A stretch of 64,000 nucleotides of DNA from Trematomus loennbergii. Lineage: Eukaryota > Chordata > Actinopteri > Perciformes > Nototheniidae. The notes beneath the pieces are model-generated. The model saw only the letters and a program-made list of their open reading frames with translations. It searched no databases and had not been told where the DNA came from. Position 1 is the stretch's first letter; each line of letters starts with the position of its first letter. The stretch is from the NCBI GenBank assembly GCA_012861695.1, contig JAAOOA010000179.1, positions 372,001 through 436,000 of the forward strand. The letters are read 5' to 3'. Below, piece by piece: positions 1 to 10,793 of this stretch. Made by a program: the position numbers and the translations under genes.

Positions 1-2750
1 AATGTTGAGGTATTAAATGCTGGCGTTGGAAATCTTGTTTCTCGCAAGCAACCCAAACAGGACTCTCAAGCACAGAATTTCCTCCATTGTGTTTATTGTC
101 AAGGATTGTTCAACAAGAAACTCCTTTGGCGGCACATGAAGATCTGCAAGTTCAAACCCGATGTTCCACAAAAACCTGGCAAAACCCGTGTCCAGGCCCT
201 GTCTGCATTTGCTGTACCTCCACCACCTGGCGTCAAGATAGAGTTTTGGAAGCTGTTAAACAACATGGTTCAAGATGATGTTTATATTGCTGTCAAATCT
301 GATGTATGTATCATGGAGTATGGTGAGCACCTGTATAACAGGCTTGGATATGATGTTGGCAAGCATGAATACATACGGCAGAAACTGAGGGAGCTTGGAA
401 GGCTTCTGGTATGTTCGAGGAAAACTACTCCCTTAAAGACCATTCAAGACCATGTCAAACCCATCAATTTCTTGCATGTTGTGCAAGCAGTCAAACATGT
501 GGCAGGCTTCGACAGTGAAACCAATACATACAAGTGCCCAAGTCTTGCCCTTAAAATTGGACATAGCTTGAAAAAGATGTCAATGCTTGTTGAAAGCCGT
601 GCAAACGTACAGAGCAACTACTCAGCAGCTAAAGATGCTCGTACGTTCCGCAGAGTATATGAAACCCGATGGAATGAACTGATTTCTGCCGCATCACTGA
701 GAACCCTTCAAGAATCCAAGTGGAATGCTCCTCAGTTGCTTCCATTTACAGAAGATGTCCAGACTCTCCATTCTTATTTAGATGTGCAACAACAAGAAGT
801 TCACAGTAAATTGTCTGCAGATAAATCTCCCCAGACATGGTCACAGTTAGCAAAGATCACTTTGACACAAGTCATTTTGTTTAACCGACGTAGAGCAGGG
901 GAAGTTTCAAAAATGCCCCTATCTGCATATTTGTCTCAAAATCCATCAGATCCTCAGGAAGATGTAAATATTGCCCTGTCAGAACTAGAAAAGAAACTAT
1001 GTAAATACTTCAGGAGGATAGAGATAAGAGGAAAGAGGGGAAGAAAGGTCCCTGTGCTTTTGACCCCAGCAATGCAGCAAGCACTGGATCTGCTCGTCGG
1101 CACACGGCAGGAATGTGGGGTTCCTAAGAAGAACATTTACTTGTTTGCGAGACCATCTGCTTTCACCTGCTACCGCGGTTCTGATTGCCTTCGATACTTT
1201 GCCAAGGCCTGTGGTGCAAAGAATCCTGAAAGTCTCACCTCTACAAAACTACGCAAGCAAACTGGAACTCTGTCTCAGGTTCTTAACCTCACCAATACAG
1301 AGCTCGATCTGTTGGCGGATTTTCTCGGCCATGACATAAGAGTGTATCGGCAATTCTACAGACTTCCTGAGGGCACCCTTCAGCTTGCTAAGATCAGCAA
1401 ACTTCTCATGGCCTTGGAGCAAGGACGCCTGGCAGAATTCCAGGGCAAGACCCTGGATGACATCAGCATTGATCCTGAGGGTAAAATATTTTTTTACATG
1501 TTCATACATGAAATACCATTTCTGTTTCCAAAGTAATTGTACTTGTATATAAAAACATATTTTTCTAGGGCATTATTGGAGCATGTCAGACTTAATTTAA
1601 GTGCATTGTGCTTCTACTAATTAATTCTTCATTCTCCTTCCTCTAACCCCAAACTCACAGAGAATGTGCGCATGGACAGCGACAATGAGACAGTGTGTGA
1701 GTCAGACTCACAAGGTAAATATTATTTTTAAGTGGGACCATGCTATGTCCCATTCAAGTTTGTGGGATATGATCCTGATCTTTAGTACTGTACTATTTTG
1801 TATCAGCTGTATCGGCAAGTCCGATAAAGAATGGATCAGATTTGTTTTTAGCCATTATACACCCATTGAAAAAAGCTGGATCAAATCTTCGAGTTTTAGC
1901 TCGGGATATATCTAATTTTCTTGCAACACATAATTGATTATTTTTATATCTGATTTTCAGAGGGTCAAGTCACATCCACTCAGATGGAGAATAAAACAAC
2001 AATGAGAGATGGGACCAATACAGATGAAGCATCGCAACAGGGCCCCATGACACCTCCACCAGCCGTTCAACCACAGACCCAGAGAAGGCAAAAAGGTCAA
2101 CTTTTTAGACCATACTTTGTTACTGAATGCTCTATGGTTCTACACTGACATCTTTTAGATCTGCTTGTGTATAATGTTAACTCTTTTGAATATATAACAT
2201 TACATTTGCATCTTCTATTTGCTCTCTTGCATTTTCAGTTACTGGTTAGCAATTTTTCTTTGTTTCAATCCAATGTAAAAGGTTTATTTCAAACGCATTA
2301 GAAAATGTATACCTAGTTTACCACCAGGATTATGCAGTTAGTTTTGGTACGTTCATGTGTGAGGTTTTGAGATATTCTCCTCTGAAACTTCTGCCACCAT
2401 GCCCTTTATATCTAAGGTCAATGGAATCAGAATTATTGCTGACATTCTGGAAGAATGTTGTAAAACTACTTAATGTGTATTATTATTTATTATTATGTTT
2501 TGTACCAATCAATATTGATTTATTATAGAATCTAAAATGGAGACAGAATGTATTTACATATTATGCTACTTGTGTTATTATTCATATATGTCTATCAACT
2601 TTTTCTCTCAAATAACTTTTCCATAGCAGTTCCAGATAAAACACAAAATAATTTATTTGTCATTTTTATACAGGTCGGCAGCCTTTCAAGAAAAAGCTGT
2701 GGGAAAACACGGAGATCCAAGCTGTTGAGAAGCACCTGATGTCCTTCTTT
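1..2750 (+). CDS. Zinc-finger/tyrosine-recombinase-like protein, partial, spliced
   Basis: Open from the window edge. Exon 1 runs to about 1480 and begins with a C2HC finger (CVYC ... HMKIC, nt 97-155). It continues into a domain with the tyrosine-recombinase signature. Numbering from the Met at 106, the motifs are RRRAGEV (R263 as first catalytic Arg), STKLR (R383, with the usual HxxR His replaced by Thr), LGHD (H409), and a Tyr at the expected +9 spacing (Y418). Three further exons with GT-AG sites and consistent phase-1 junctions follow at 1661-1714, 1961-2095 and from 2674. They give an acidic Ser/Gln linker, then a basic segment (RRQKG/RQPFKKKLWENTEIQAVEKHL) like a Myb/SANT helix. The last exon loses similarity near 2750, where repeat sequence begins. 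Tyrosine recombinases cut and rejoin DNA. Whether this is a Crypton-like mobile protein or a domesticated fish gene cannot be told from sequence alone. Confidence 0.6.
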
Positions 2751-3500
2751 AACCCTTGTGCCCTCCTCGGGCATTTTTGTACATTTTTCCTGACTTTTCT
2801 TTTTGATTTGGTGTTCATTTCAGCGTGTTACAGCTTTTGGCATGGAGTTTTGCAAGAAGTCTTCTTTTGAGTCAAATTTTTGAAATCCAATGTCGTTTAC
2901 TCTTACATGTTTTGTATACTCTCGTGATGCATTTTGCACCCTCTGGACCCCTTCGTGGCAAAAATGTACACGCTCATAAAAACTGCTATTAAATCATCAT
3001 ACATCAATATTTTATTAAACTTTTTTTTCCATGAATCACTTGAACAACTTCTAACATGCTCAAAACTACCAAACATCCAATAATTTTCAGGATTTTAACC
3101 CTTTAAATGCCTGTTTCATTATTTGAATTATTTAATTTCTCTTAAAAAAAAACACAAAAATGAATTTCTTTCAATATAATAATTAGTAGAGGGAACTTTG
3201 GTGGTTATTAGAGTCTGGATGTGTCAAAGATTAGCAACAAAATTGATTTGACTGCATTATTAATTTTTACGTAGTGTCAGATACTACCTCTGGACACCTT
3301 CGTGGCAAAAATGTACACGCCCCAAAAACTGCTATTAAATCATCATACATCAATATCTTTTTCTACTTTTTTTTTCATGAATCACATAAACAACTTCTAA
3401 CGTACTCCAAACTACCAAACATTCAATCATTGTCAGGATTTTAACCCTTTAAATGCCTGTTTAATTATTTTAATTATTTCATTTCTCTCAAAAATGCCTC
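2747..3500. repeat. Intergenic repeat with a duplicated ~200-bp block
   Basis: Starting at a TTAACCCTTGTGCCC motif, similarity to the upstream gene stops. Two copies of a block lie at about 2936-3134 and 3287-3484. Each runs from CCTTCGTGGCAAAAATGTAC through AAAACTGCTATTAAATCATC to TTTTAACCCTTTAAATGCCT. They are diverged direct repeats, not a protein-coding region. The left edge TTAA could be a piggyBac-type target, but no matching right end was found. Confidence 0.55.
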
Positions 3501-3718
3501 ATTGACTTCCATTCAGACCACATTTGTTGATCTCACTGCCATTGCAGTATAAAACCATGCATTTTGTAATGTCAGCATTTCATTTAGAAGAAAAGTAGTG
3601 ATATTTGATATTTCTACTCTATTCCAACAGATTACACAAGTTTCCCACTGTAGGCCGATGCATTACATTCTTACATTTTTGCCAGTTATATTATGGAGCC
3701 GTGTGACTACCAGGGGGC

Positions 3719-3719
<1 letters not shown>

Positions 3720-3771
<52 letters not shown>

Positions 3772-3812
3772 ATATGTATATGTGTGTGTGTGTATATGTG
3801 CGTGTGTGTGTG
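3720..3812. repeat. (TG)n microsatellite
   Basis: About 90 bp of TG dinucleotides interrupted by TATATG. Reading frames across it (poly Cys-Val or His-Thr) are artefacts. Confidence 0.95.
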
Positions 3813-5061
3813 TCATTTCCAGCAGCAGACTAGCAGGTCCTGCAGCATGTGACCTGGTGCTCTCAGGTGATAGAACAACAATTTTTGTAGGCCTGTGCAG
3901 AACCAGCACACACCTCTCCTCCCTCTCCGACACTTTAACTGTCTGCACATTCACATTGTGCTAATTATATGTAGTGCTATTTTACTTTGGATCAGATATT
4001 GTTGATCTTTGTTCCTGTATGTCTGGAGCTGTGTGTTTTGTTGAAACTATTACACTTCCATTACCCCTCCCCCATGGGTCAAACCCTTTTAACTAACAAA
4101 GGGAGCTCAGCCAAGGCTGAATGATATATTAGATAAATAATTACTAAGTAGTAGATGAATGTTATGGATGTGGTTTCAACAGTTCTGGTGTTTAGCAGTG
4201 TGTGTGTGTGTGTCTGCATCTATTATGTATATTTAACCCCGTCTGGGCAACGGCACAGCTGAATATACATAATACTTTTTTATCCAAAAGTAAACTGCTG
4301 TTAACTTGTCCCCACGCTGTGTTTTGTAACAGTGATGGGTTAGTATATCTAACCCCGGTTTATTGGAAAATAATACGGGAGTTAATGGTAATCTTACATG
4401 GTAGTTAGCGTTCATTTATATATTTAAATATACATTAATGTAAACGCGCACGGAGGATTTCGCCACAAGTAACTCGCGGTAATTGCGCCTCACCAAGTCA
4501 ACAAAAACACAATAAACTCACACAGAAATCCTACCACATGAACTTTAAGCGGCTTAAGTTGAATTAACTTTACATTAACAATGTAATTCATCCCAAAGTA
4601 CCGTTAGACTCGATACACGTAGGAAACACGGACCACTTTATAGCGTATTTTATTTTATATTTAAACTAAAACACGTCAGACAAAGCCCAGATAACATAAC
4701 ATTACATGTCGCTTCTCTGTTAATTCATGTTAATATAACTTAACTTACCTTATAATTTGGTCGTAATGTCCAGAGTTGAAAAAGATGTATGCATTTACGT
4801 CGCTGTGCAGTCTGTCTCTCATTCACTGAAAGAGAGCGGCAAAAGTGCGCCACAGCGCCACTCGCGGCAGCGGCCAATATATATGACATCGGCTCTGGTT
4901 CAACAGTGCCATAGAGAATGAATGGGACTGGTTTGTTGCTCCCATTAAAAAATCATGAAAGAATCCCGATGTGGATTGTAAATTTGTTTTTGCACCAACG
5001 GCTGTGAACCTATGACGCGACAGAATCCTATCTATAAAGTTACGGTAAAGCTAGATGTCAT
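3813..5061. other. No gene seen
   Basis: Moderately AT-rich sequence with a short TG run at 4199-4213. The stretch 4790-4910 is locally richer in CpG (GCGCCACAGCGCCACTCGCG region) and could be promoter-like for the exon at 5062, but no TATA box or known site stands out. No supported coding signal. Confidence 0.4.
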
Positions 5062-5460
5062 TTGCAGATGTCACGGAGGAGAAGACATATACTAGACACT
5101 AACATGGTTAATAATATTTGTCCGATTTGCTCTAAATCCTACACAGCCTTAAGCCAGCATCTTAAAGGCACTCACGGTGTTCTTAATGGGAGAGAGAGGT
5201 CGTATTTGATGAGGCTGTCAAATGGAAGAGTAAATGTAAGAACTCTAGCTTGCCCGGTGCCTTGTTGTACTTCAACTGGAACTCGGTTAGACAGGCACAT
5301 GGAGCAACATAGCGAACTTTCGATGAAAGCGAAGGAACGATTGCTGTCGAAACTGAAGAGGAACTTCATTTTCACAGCTTTGCGTAAACTGCGTCAAACC
5401 AATCCATCAGTTCCAATGGTTTCAACTCTCGACATGGATGAGCCGGCAAGACGTGCTTAG
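5062..5460 (+). CDS. Two-finger N-terminal exon of the recombinase-like family
   Basis: A 132-residue frame with two zinc-binding motifs: CPICSKSYTALSQHLKGTH (C2H2, residues about 20-38), then CPVPCC ... RLDRHMEQH (about 64-81). A basic helix rich in Lys/Arg follows. From what I recall of fish zinc-finger/recombinase-like genes, such paired fingers form their N-terminus, so this may be the first exon of a second copy of the gene at 1-2750. No recombinase exon follows: the Helitron lies downstream. The frame ends at TAG 5458-5460, and GAGACGTGCTTAGGACAGCC just after nearly repeats the stop region, which suggests a small duplication. An AATAAA lies near 5505. Met 5062 (or the internal Met at 5068) is the start. 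Confidence 0.5.
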   Translation: MQMSRRRRHILDTNMVNNICPICSKSYTALSQHLKGTHGVLNGRERSYLMRLSNGRVNVRTLACPVPCCTSTGTRLDRHMEQHSELSMKAKERLLSKLKRNFIFTALRKLRQTNPSVPMVSTLDMDEPARRA

Positions 5461-5534
5461 GTGGCATAGAGTGACAGCCAATGCGAGACGTGCTTAGGAC
5501 AGCCAATAAAATTGCAGCATTACTGAAGCTGTGA

Positions 5535-5600
5535 ACCGCCGTCTTAGCCAGCTGAGATTTCTTCTGTTCGCAGGTTCGACACCCGGTTGGGGCAAAGTCT
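5535..5600 (+). other. tRNA-like Pol III box pair (SINE head remnant)
   Basis: TTAGCCAGCTGAG resembles box A and GGTTCGACACCCGG resembles box B, about 25 bp apart. No clover-leaf can be completed, so this is at best a decayed tRNA-derived SINE head. It could be coincidence. Confidence 0.25.
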
Positions 5601-5630
5601 GTGATACATTATCAAAGATAAAGAGCTATC

Positions 5631-5960
5631 TATGAATCAAGAAATGTGAATCCTAATGTGTTATAGTAACTGTTATTGTGTTTATATTTATTTATTACCT
5701 TCAAAAGAAAAACTCAGAAGGTATTATTTATATTTAAGATATGGACCATGTAGTATAAATCATTTACTTATGAATGAGACATGTATATATTAATCAAGAA
5801 AACATCTTATCCTAATGTGTTATAGTAACTGTTATTGTGTTTATATTTATTTAAATATAAAGAAAAACTCAGAAGGTATTATTTATATTTAAGATATGGA
5901 CCATGTAGTATAAATCATTTACTTATGAATGAGACATGTAGATATGAATCAAGAAAACAT
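5631..5960. repeat. Tandem duplication, unit ~155 bp
   Basis: Two nearly identical units (from about 5632 and from about 5791) share CCTAATGTGTTATAGTAACT, AAAAACTCAGAAGGTATTAT and ATATGGACCATGTAGTATAA. The start of a third unit (ATGAATCAAGAAAACATC) is at about 5944. Unit 1 carries an extra stretch (TTACCTTCAAAAG). AT-rich and non-coding. Confidence 0.85.
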
Positions 5961-5997
5961 CTTTATTATAAACAACAGAAAGGATGACAATTTGGCA

Positions 5998-6432
5998 TTA
6001 ACCCTCCTGTTATATTCGTTTTTTGTAACAGCAATAATATTCGTGGGTCAATTTGACCCAGTGCATGTTTAATTATCCAAAAATGGTCAAAAGCCCCAAA
6101 ATCCAGATTTGTTTTGTACATAGTTTGTACCTTTTATTACTATCAATGAAATCAATATTAGTGCAATTGTGTTATTCACCTCTTACAGATCATGGTTCCA
6201 TTAGAATAAGTCACTCGTTTTTCACAAAACATATACATTCAAACACATTTTTCTATTTTCTTTTTACATTGGAAAACCTTGATATAAAATACATTAGTTT
6301 TGCATAACATAACATTTTTTAAATTACTTTTAAAATGTTCCAACTTTTTTTCCAATTGGTTGATGTATAAATAGAGACCACCGTTCACTTAGAATCAAGC
6401 CAAATGAGTCATAAGGATTTGTATTGAAAGTA

Positions 6433-6497
<65 letters not shown>

Positions 6498-6501
6498 TGT
6501 G

Positions 6502-6578
<77 letters not shown>

Positions 6579-6819
6579 TCCTTTTAGCCTCCACTTGCAC
6601 TGCCGGGTCAGATTGACCCAAATACCATCTCTGTGATATAGACATGTAGGGGGGGGGTTCCAAATGCATGACATGAACCATTTTAATTGTACTTGTTTAT
6701 TGCACTAATTAAGGTAAGGAGAAGAAGTTTCATACAAAAAAAATACTTGAAAGTATTTTTCGTAGATTTTCAAACTTTCAAACGGGTCAATTTGACCCTG
6801 AATGTAACAGGAGGGTTAA
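5998..6819. mobile_element. TTAA-flanked MITE (piggyBac-like)
   Basis: The element is bounded by TTAA at 5998-6001 and 6816-6819. Terminal inverted repeats are CCCTCCTGTTA and TAACAGGAGGG. Just inside each end is the 15-bp palindrome GGGTCAATTTGACCC (6045-6059 and 6784-6798), and a third version GGGTCAGATTGACCC sits at 6605-6619. TTAA target duplication and CCCT-type ends fit piggyBac-type non-autonomous elements. There is no transposase inside. A long (TG)n tract occupies the middle. The right TTAA is also the start of a hAT terminal sequence. Confidence 0.85.
6433..6578. repeat. (TG)n microsatellite inside the MITE
   Basis: About 145 bp of TG with one interruption (GTGTGGTGTGTTGTG near 6495). 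It falls inside the TTAA-flanked MITE and is probably a post-insertion expansion. Confidence 0.95.
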
Positions 6820-6862
6820 AAAGTCTTAAATTTGAGTTGGCGAAACCTGCAGGAACCCTGTG
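6816..6862. mobile_element. 3' terminal fragment of a hAT element
   Basis: TTAAAAAGTCTTAAATTTGA followed by GGCGAAACCTGCAGGAACCCTGT matches the right end of the complete hAT at 52538-53948 almost base for base. Only the last ~47 bp survive; the 5' part is not found upstream of 5998. Confidence 0.8.
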
Positions 6863-6880
6863 TTAGCATCTCGCAGTCAG

Positions 6881-8035
6881 ATGCATCCTCAATATGCTGA
6901 TTCTAGGAACAGTCAGTGCACCTGCAACTCTGCTTCATTTCTGGCTTTTCTTCACGAGTCACATCACCTCCAAAGCACAGACCTTGATCTTGTTTTAGAT
7001 AGAGGCCATGCAATGTATGCACTAATTCTGGATCAGTTAATTGCTGATGGACAACAGGTTAATGCATACTTGAATACAGATGAACTACCTGAGATTGTTT
7101 TTGGCTACAGACAGCAACACATAATGACAAAGTGTGAATCAATGTTTGGCATGTTTACAACTCCTACTGGCGAAGAACAGAACCCCAACCTCCTACACCG
7201 ACTTCAGTGTTTGTCATCAGGGGTGAGCTACGCTTTGTTGATAATGGCTTCTTTGTGCATCGCTGTATTCAGGGACCAACAAGGAAGGTATGGCTTTTTT
7301 GACCCACACTCACGAGGACCCGATGGCTTACCACATGACCCAGACGGCACTGGTACAGCTGTCATGTTTCTATTCACAGATTTGAGTGATTTGATAACCA
7401 AGCTTCAAACATATTTTACGCTGCTAGGCGTCGGCCCATCTACTGCATATAATCTGATGCCTGTGCGTTTTGACAGTGTAGATGAAGTAGATGAAGTCTC
7501 TGTGGGAGAAAGTGCAGACATTGCTGTTTCAAACACTTTTTCACAGACAGAAATTACAATGCCATCATGCTCAGTTACAGAGTTCCCACCCTGTTCTGAC
7601 ATTACATCAGATGCAAATGGTCTCATGCATGACAGAAGCAATGAAGTTGCTCTAGAATGTCCTTCTTTGGACACACTCAAATGTGACTTGAAACACATGC
7701 CAAATCTATCCAAAATCCAAAAAGACCACAGAGAGAAGGTTAACAGGAGAGTAAAGGCTTCAGAAAAGAAAACACCCACATGTGTCAAAAATGCTCAACA
7801 AATCAGAAGGAAGGAAATGCGAAAGACAAAACAAAATGCTCATCACAGGGAAAGGTATAATAAAACGCATCTGTTACCAATAAATCCTGCGGAAATGAAC
7901 TTTACAGAAAAAGAAATGTCCTACATAACCGCTCGCTATAAACAAGACCGTGCCTTTAAGAAGAAGCAGAAGTCATATATAACCACTCGTTACAGTCAAG
8001 ACCGTGCTTTAAGAAGAAGCAGAAGTCATATATAA
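6881..8035 (+). pseudogene. Helentron N-terminal C76-like deubiquitinase domain
   Basis: The first ATG is at 6881 (MHPQYADSRNSQCTCNSASF); an in-frame GTG at 6860 lies inside the hAT fragment and is unlikely. The QC in SQCTCNS fits the catalytic Cys, and FFDPHSRG fits the Asp-x-His pair, of peptidase family C76, the tegument-type ubiquitin protease fold also found in fish Helitrons. Positions are about residue 12 for the Cys and about 145 for the DxH. After residue ~250 the chain becomes basic and enters the RYxxDRxFKKKQKSY repeats. A one-base deletion (GACCGTGCTTTAAG where sister units have GACCGTGGCTTTAAG) shifts the frame and gives the stop at 8033. The domain probably cleaves ubiquitin or a similar modifier; its role in transposition is unknown. 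Confidence 0.75.
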
Positions 8036-8322
8036 CCACTCGTTACAGTCAAGACCGTGCTTTAAGAAGAAGCAGAAGTCATACATAACCACTCGTTACA
8101 GTCAAGACCGTGGCTTTAAGAAGAAGCAGAAGTCATATATAACCACTCGTTACAGTCAAGACCGTGGCTTTAAGAAGAAGCAGAAGTCATATATAACCAC
8201 TACAGTCAAGACCGTGACTTTAAGAAGAAGCAGAAGTCATACCAGTTAAGTCAAGACCGTGGCTTTAAGAAGAAGCAGAAGTCATACATAAATAACCGTT
8301 ATGGAAATGACCGTGATTTCAA
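7915..8322 (+). repeat. 54-bp tandem repeat coding an 18-residue motif
   Basis: About eight units of GGCTTTAAGAAGAAGCAGAA + GTCATATATAACCACTCGTT + ACAGTCAAGACCGT. In frame these read FKKKQKSYITTRYSQDRx. The outer units (RYKQDRAF, RYGNDRDF) are diverged and the inner ones nearly identical, which indicates recent expansion. Some units have lost a base or a codon. The frame before and after the array is the same. Confidence 0.85.
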
Positions 8323-8341
8323 ATCCAAACACAAACAAAGA

Positions 8342-9465
8342 ATGAGACTTTATCAAGTCAAGGTTCGATCGAGAATGACTAACAACGTCACGTGTGCACT
8401 GAGGATAAGCAAAAAGTACAGGCGGATGTACATGCATCATATCCCTAAAGATGACAGTCTGATCAGAGAAGCTATGAAGCTTTTTCGATTGGACGTACAA
8501 AATGGACCAACATTCGTCTGCACAGTTTGCCACAGAGCACTGTTTGCAAATCAAGTGCGATGCTGCAAAAGGAGCAATTACATAACAAATCCACATGTTG
8601 CTGACACTTGCCTGACAGGTAGGTTTGTTCATGTTTGTACCAATGAATGCCAACAGTCACAGCAGTGCAATGTGCCGCATGACAGAAAGACAGAGTGGAT
8701 CTGCAGCACTTGCCACGATCACCTGAAGAGAGGTAGAATGCCATCCCTCGCCATGGCTAACAATTTAGAGCTTGCTGATATTCCAGCTGAATTGAGTCAT
8801 TTAAACATACTGGAGAGGCATCTTATTTCCAAATTCATTGCATTTGCAAAGATTATTTCTCTTCCCAAAGGTCAACAAAGAGCCATTCATGGCAACGTGG
8901 TATGTGTACCCTCTGAAGTACAAGAAACCGTGGATGTGTTACCCAGACTAAGAAGTGAATCTCAAGTCATGAGAGTTAAGCTAAAGAGACGCTTAGGCTA
9001 CAAAGGTCATCAGCTGTTTCAAACTGTGACGTGGACTAAACTTCTGAGGGCTCTGCACAAACTAAAAGAGCTCCATCCCAGTACAAGGATATTACAATCA
9101 GAGACGAACCTGACTTATGTGACCCAACCGTTCCTGATGAGGAAGATGATACGGATGAGGACCAAATGGATCACAGTGATTACAATGCTGAAGATTTAAT
9201 GGATATTGACAGGTTTGAGAACAATGCGCTTTGTGAAGCAGAAAACCATCCTGAAAATGCTGAACAGGTTATTGCCAGGCAATCCTCTGATGACAATCAA
9301 CCACAGCAACAGTCAGAAATGCTACAGGATGGTGATGCACCTAATGGAAGTGTTGCTCTTGAGTCATGTCTTCAACCCACTGATGTTTCAGAGGAAATAT
9401 TAAGTTTTAGTGATGGCATCTACTCTGTTGCCCCAGCTGAAGGTAAGCTTTTTCAAAACCCCTAA
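8342..9465 (+). pseudogene. Helentron DUF6570-like zinc domain and acidic linker
   Basis: The frame continues from the repeats. It holds a Cys-rich zinc region (CTVCHRALFANQVRCC, CTNECQQSQQC, WICSTCHDHL), then LNILERHLISKFIAFAKI and LPKGQQRAIHGNVVCVP, the layout of DUF6570 in Helitron proteins. A one-base loss near 9088 (ACAAGGATATT) moves the reading from frame 2 to frame 1. The protein then continues as an acidic linker (PDEEDDTDEDQMDHSDYNAE and onward) to about 9440. Another shift there leads into [20 protein letters not shown] of the Rep part. The Cys/His pattern points to metal binding; no catalytic motif is seen. Confidence 0.75.
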
Positions 9466-10771
9466 TCTTGAGGCTATGGCTTTCCCTGTCCAGTTTCCAA
9501 CTGGTCAAAACACACTTGATGAAAACAGGTTGATGAAATTAACACCTTGCAGTTATTTCAAAACTAGGCTTTCTTGTGCCGATGACCGCTTTGCAAGAGA
9601 TACAAACTACTTGTTCTTTGCACAGTTTGTAACAGAAATGCACCTGGCCACTTCCAGTATGACAATACAGTTGCGTAAAGGCAAGCCATTTACCCGAGAT
9701 GGACGCAAAATTACCAGTGCTATGTTGCAAGACAAACACGAGGTGGAAAGACTGGTGAACAACAAAGATGCAATCAGATTTATGACGCCACTGAGAGGCA
9801 CCCCAGCCTATTGGGAAAAAACCACTAAAGATCTCTTTGCTATGATCAGACAGTTAGGAACTCCTACGTTCTTTTGCACATTTTCTGCAGCAGAAATGCG
9901 TTGGAAAGAAGTGATTACAGCAATCAAGAATCAACAAGGTGAACAAGTCAATTTTGATGATCTCGACTGGTCCTCAAAGTGCGACATATTACGAAGCAAT
10001 CCAGTGACAACCATGCGTATGTTTGACAAACGCGTGGAGGCTCTGTTTAGAGACTTGATCCTGTCACCTGCTCAACCTCTTGGGAAAGTTGTTGACTACT
10101 TCTACCGGTTAGAATTTCAGCATCGAGGAAGCCCACATATCCACTGTCTAATATGGGTGGAGGGAGCGCCAGAGTTTGAAGAAGACTCGGATCAGAAAGT
10201 GTGTGATTTTGTTTCCAAATACATTACAGCCCAGCTGCCTGATCCTGCCACACAACCCGAGCTGCACAAAAAAGTCACTGAAGTTCAGACGCACAGCAAA
10301 AATCATTCCAAGACGTGTGTTAAAAACACCAATTCCACTTGCCGTTTTGGATTCCCAAAACAACCTGCCTCTGAAACCATGATAATGAGACCAGGAGATA
10401 ATGTCGATCCAGAGACGGAAGCAGCAGCTAAAGAGAAGCTCACAAAACTGAAAAGGTTGCTCAACGAACCTCAAAACGCAAACCTGAGTTTAGAGCAGCT
10501 TCTGGCTCGGTGTGAACTCACCAAAGAACAGTACAGCGACTACCTGTGTGTGACAACCAAATCCAGTGCATTGATACTGAAGCGCGATCCCAAAGACTGC
10601 TGGGTGAATGGATACAACCCTTACCTCCTCGATGCCTGGGACGCCAATATGGATATACAGTTCATTCTCAACGCTTACTCCTGCATCATGTATATTTGCA
10701 GCTACATAAGCAAGGCTGAACATGGTTTGAGTGAATACCTCAAGACGGTAATACAAAACTCTCTGTCATGA
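9410..10771 (+). pseudogene. Helitron Rep (HUH) domain
   Basis: The Helitron_like_N region starts at about 9446 ([20 protein letters not shown]). The HUH metal-binding motif is [13 protein letters not shown] (10124-10162). The catalytic Tyr region is [17 protein letters not shown] (about 10669-10719), with two Tyr four residues apart followed by Lys, as in Rep motif 3. The chain then runs into a frameshift near 10760. The reading [14 protein letters not shown] continues in the helicase frame, so this and the next entry were one protein. Rep nicks and joins one DNA strand during rolling-circle transposition. Confidence 0.85.
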
Positions 10772-10793
10772 AAACGTCAATGAAAGCGATGAC

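Noticed and set aside
3691..3964. Open frames across TG/CA tracts (also 6330-6681, 21258-21686, 31692-32122)
   Set aside because: They are dinucleotide repeats read as poly His-Thr or Cys-Val; no flanking protein signal.
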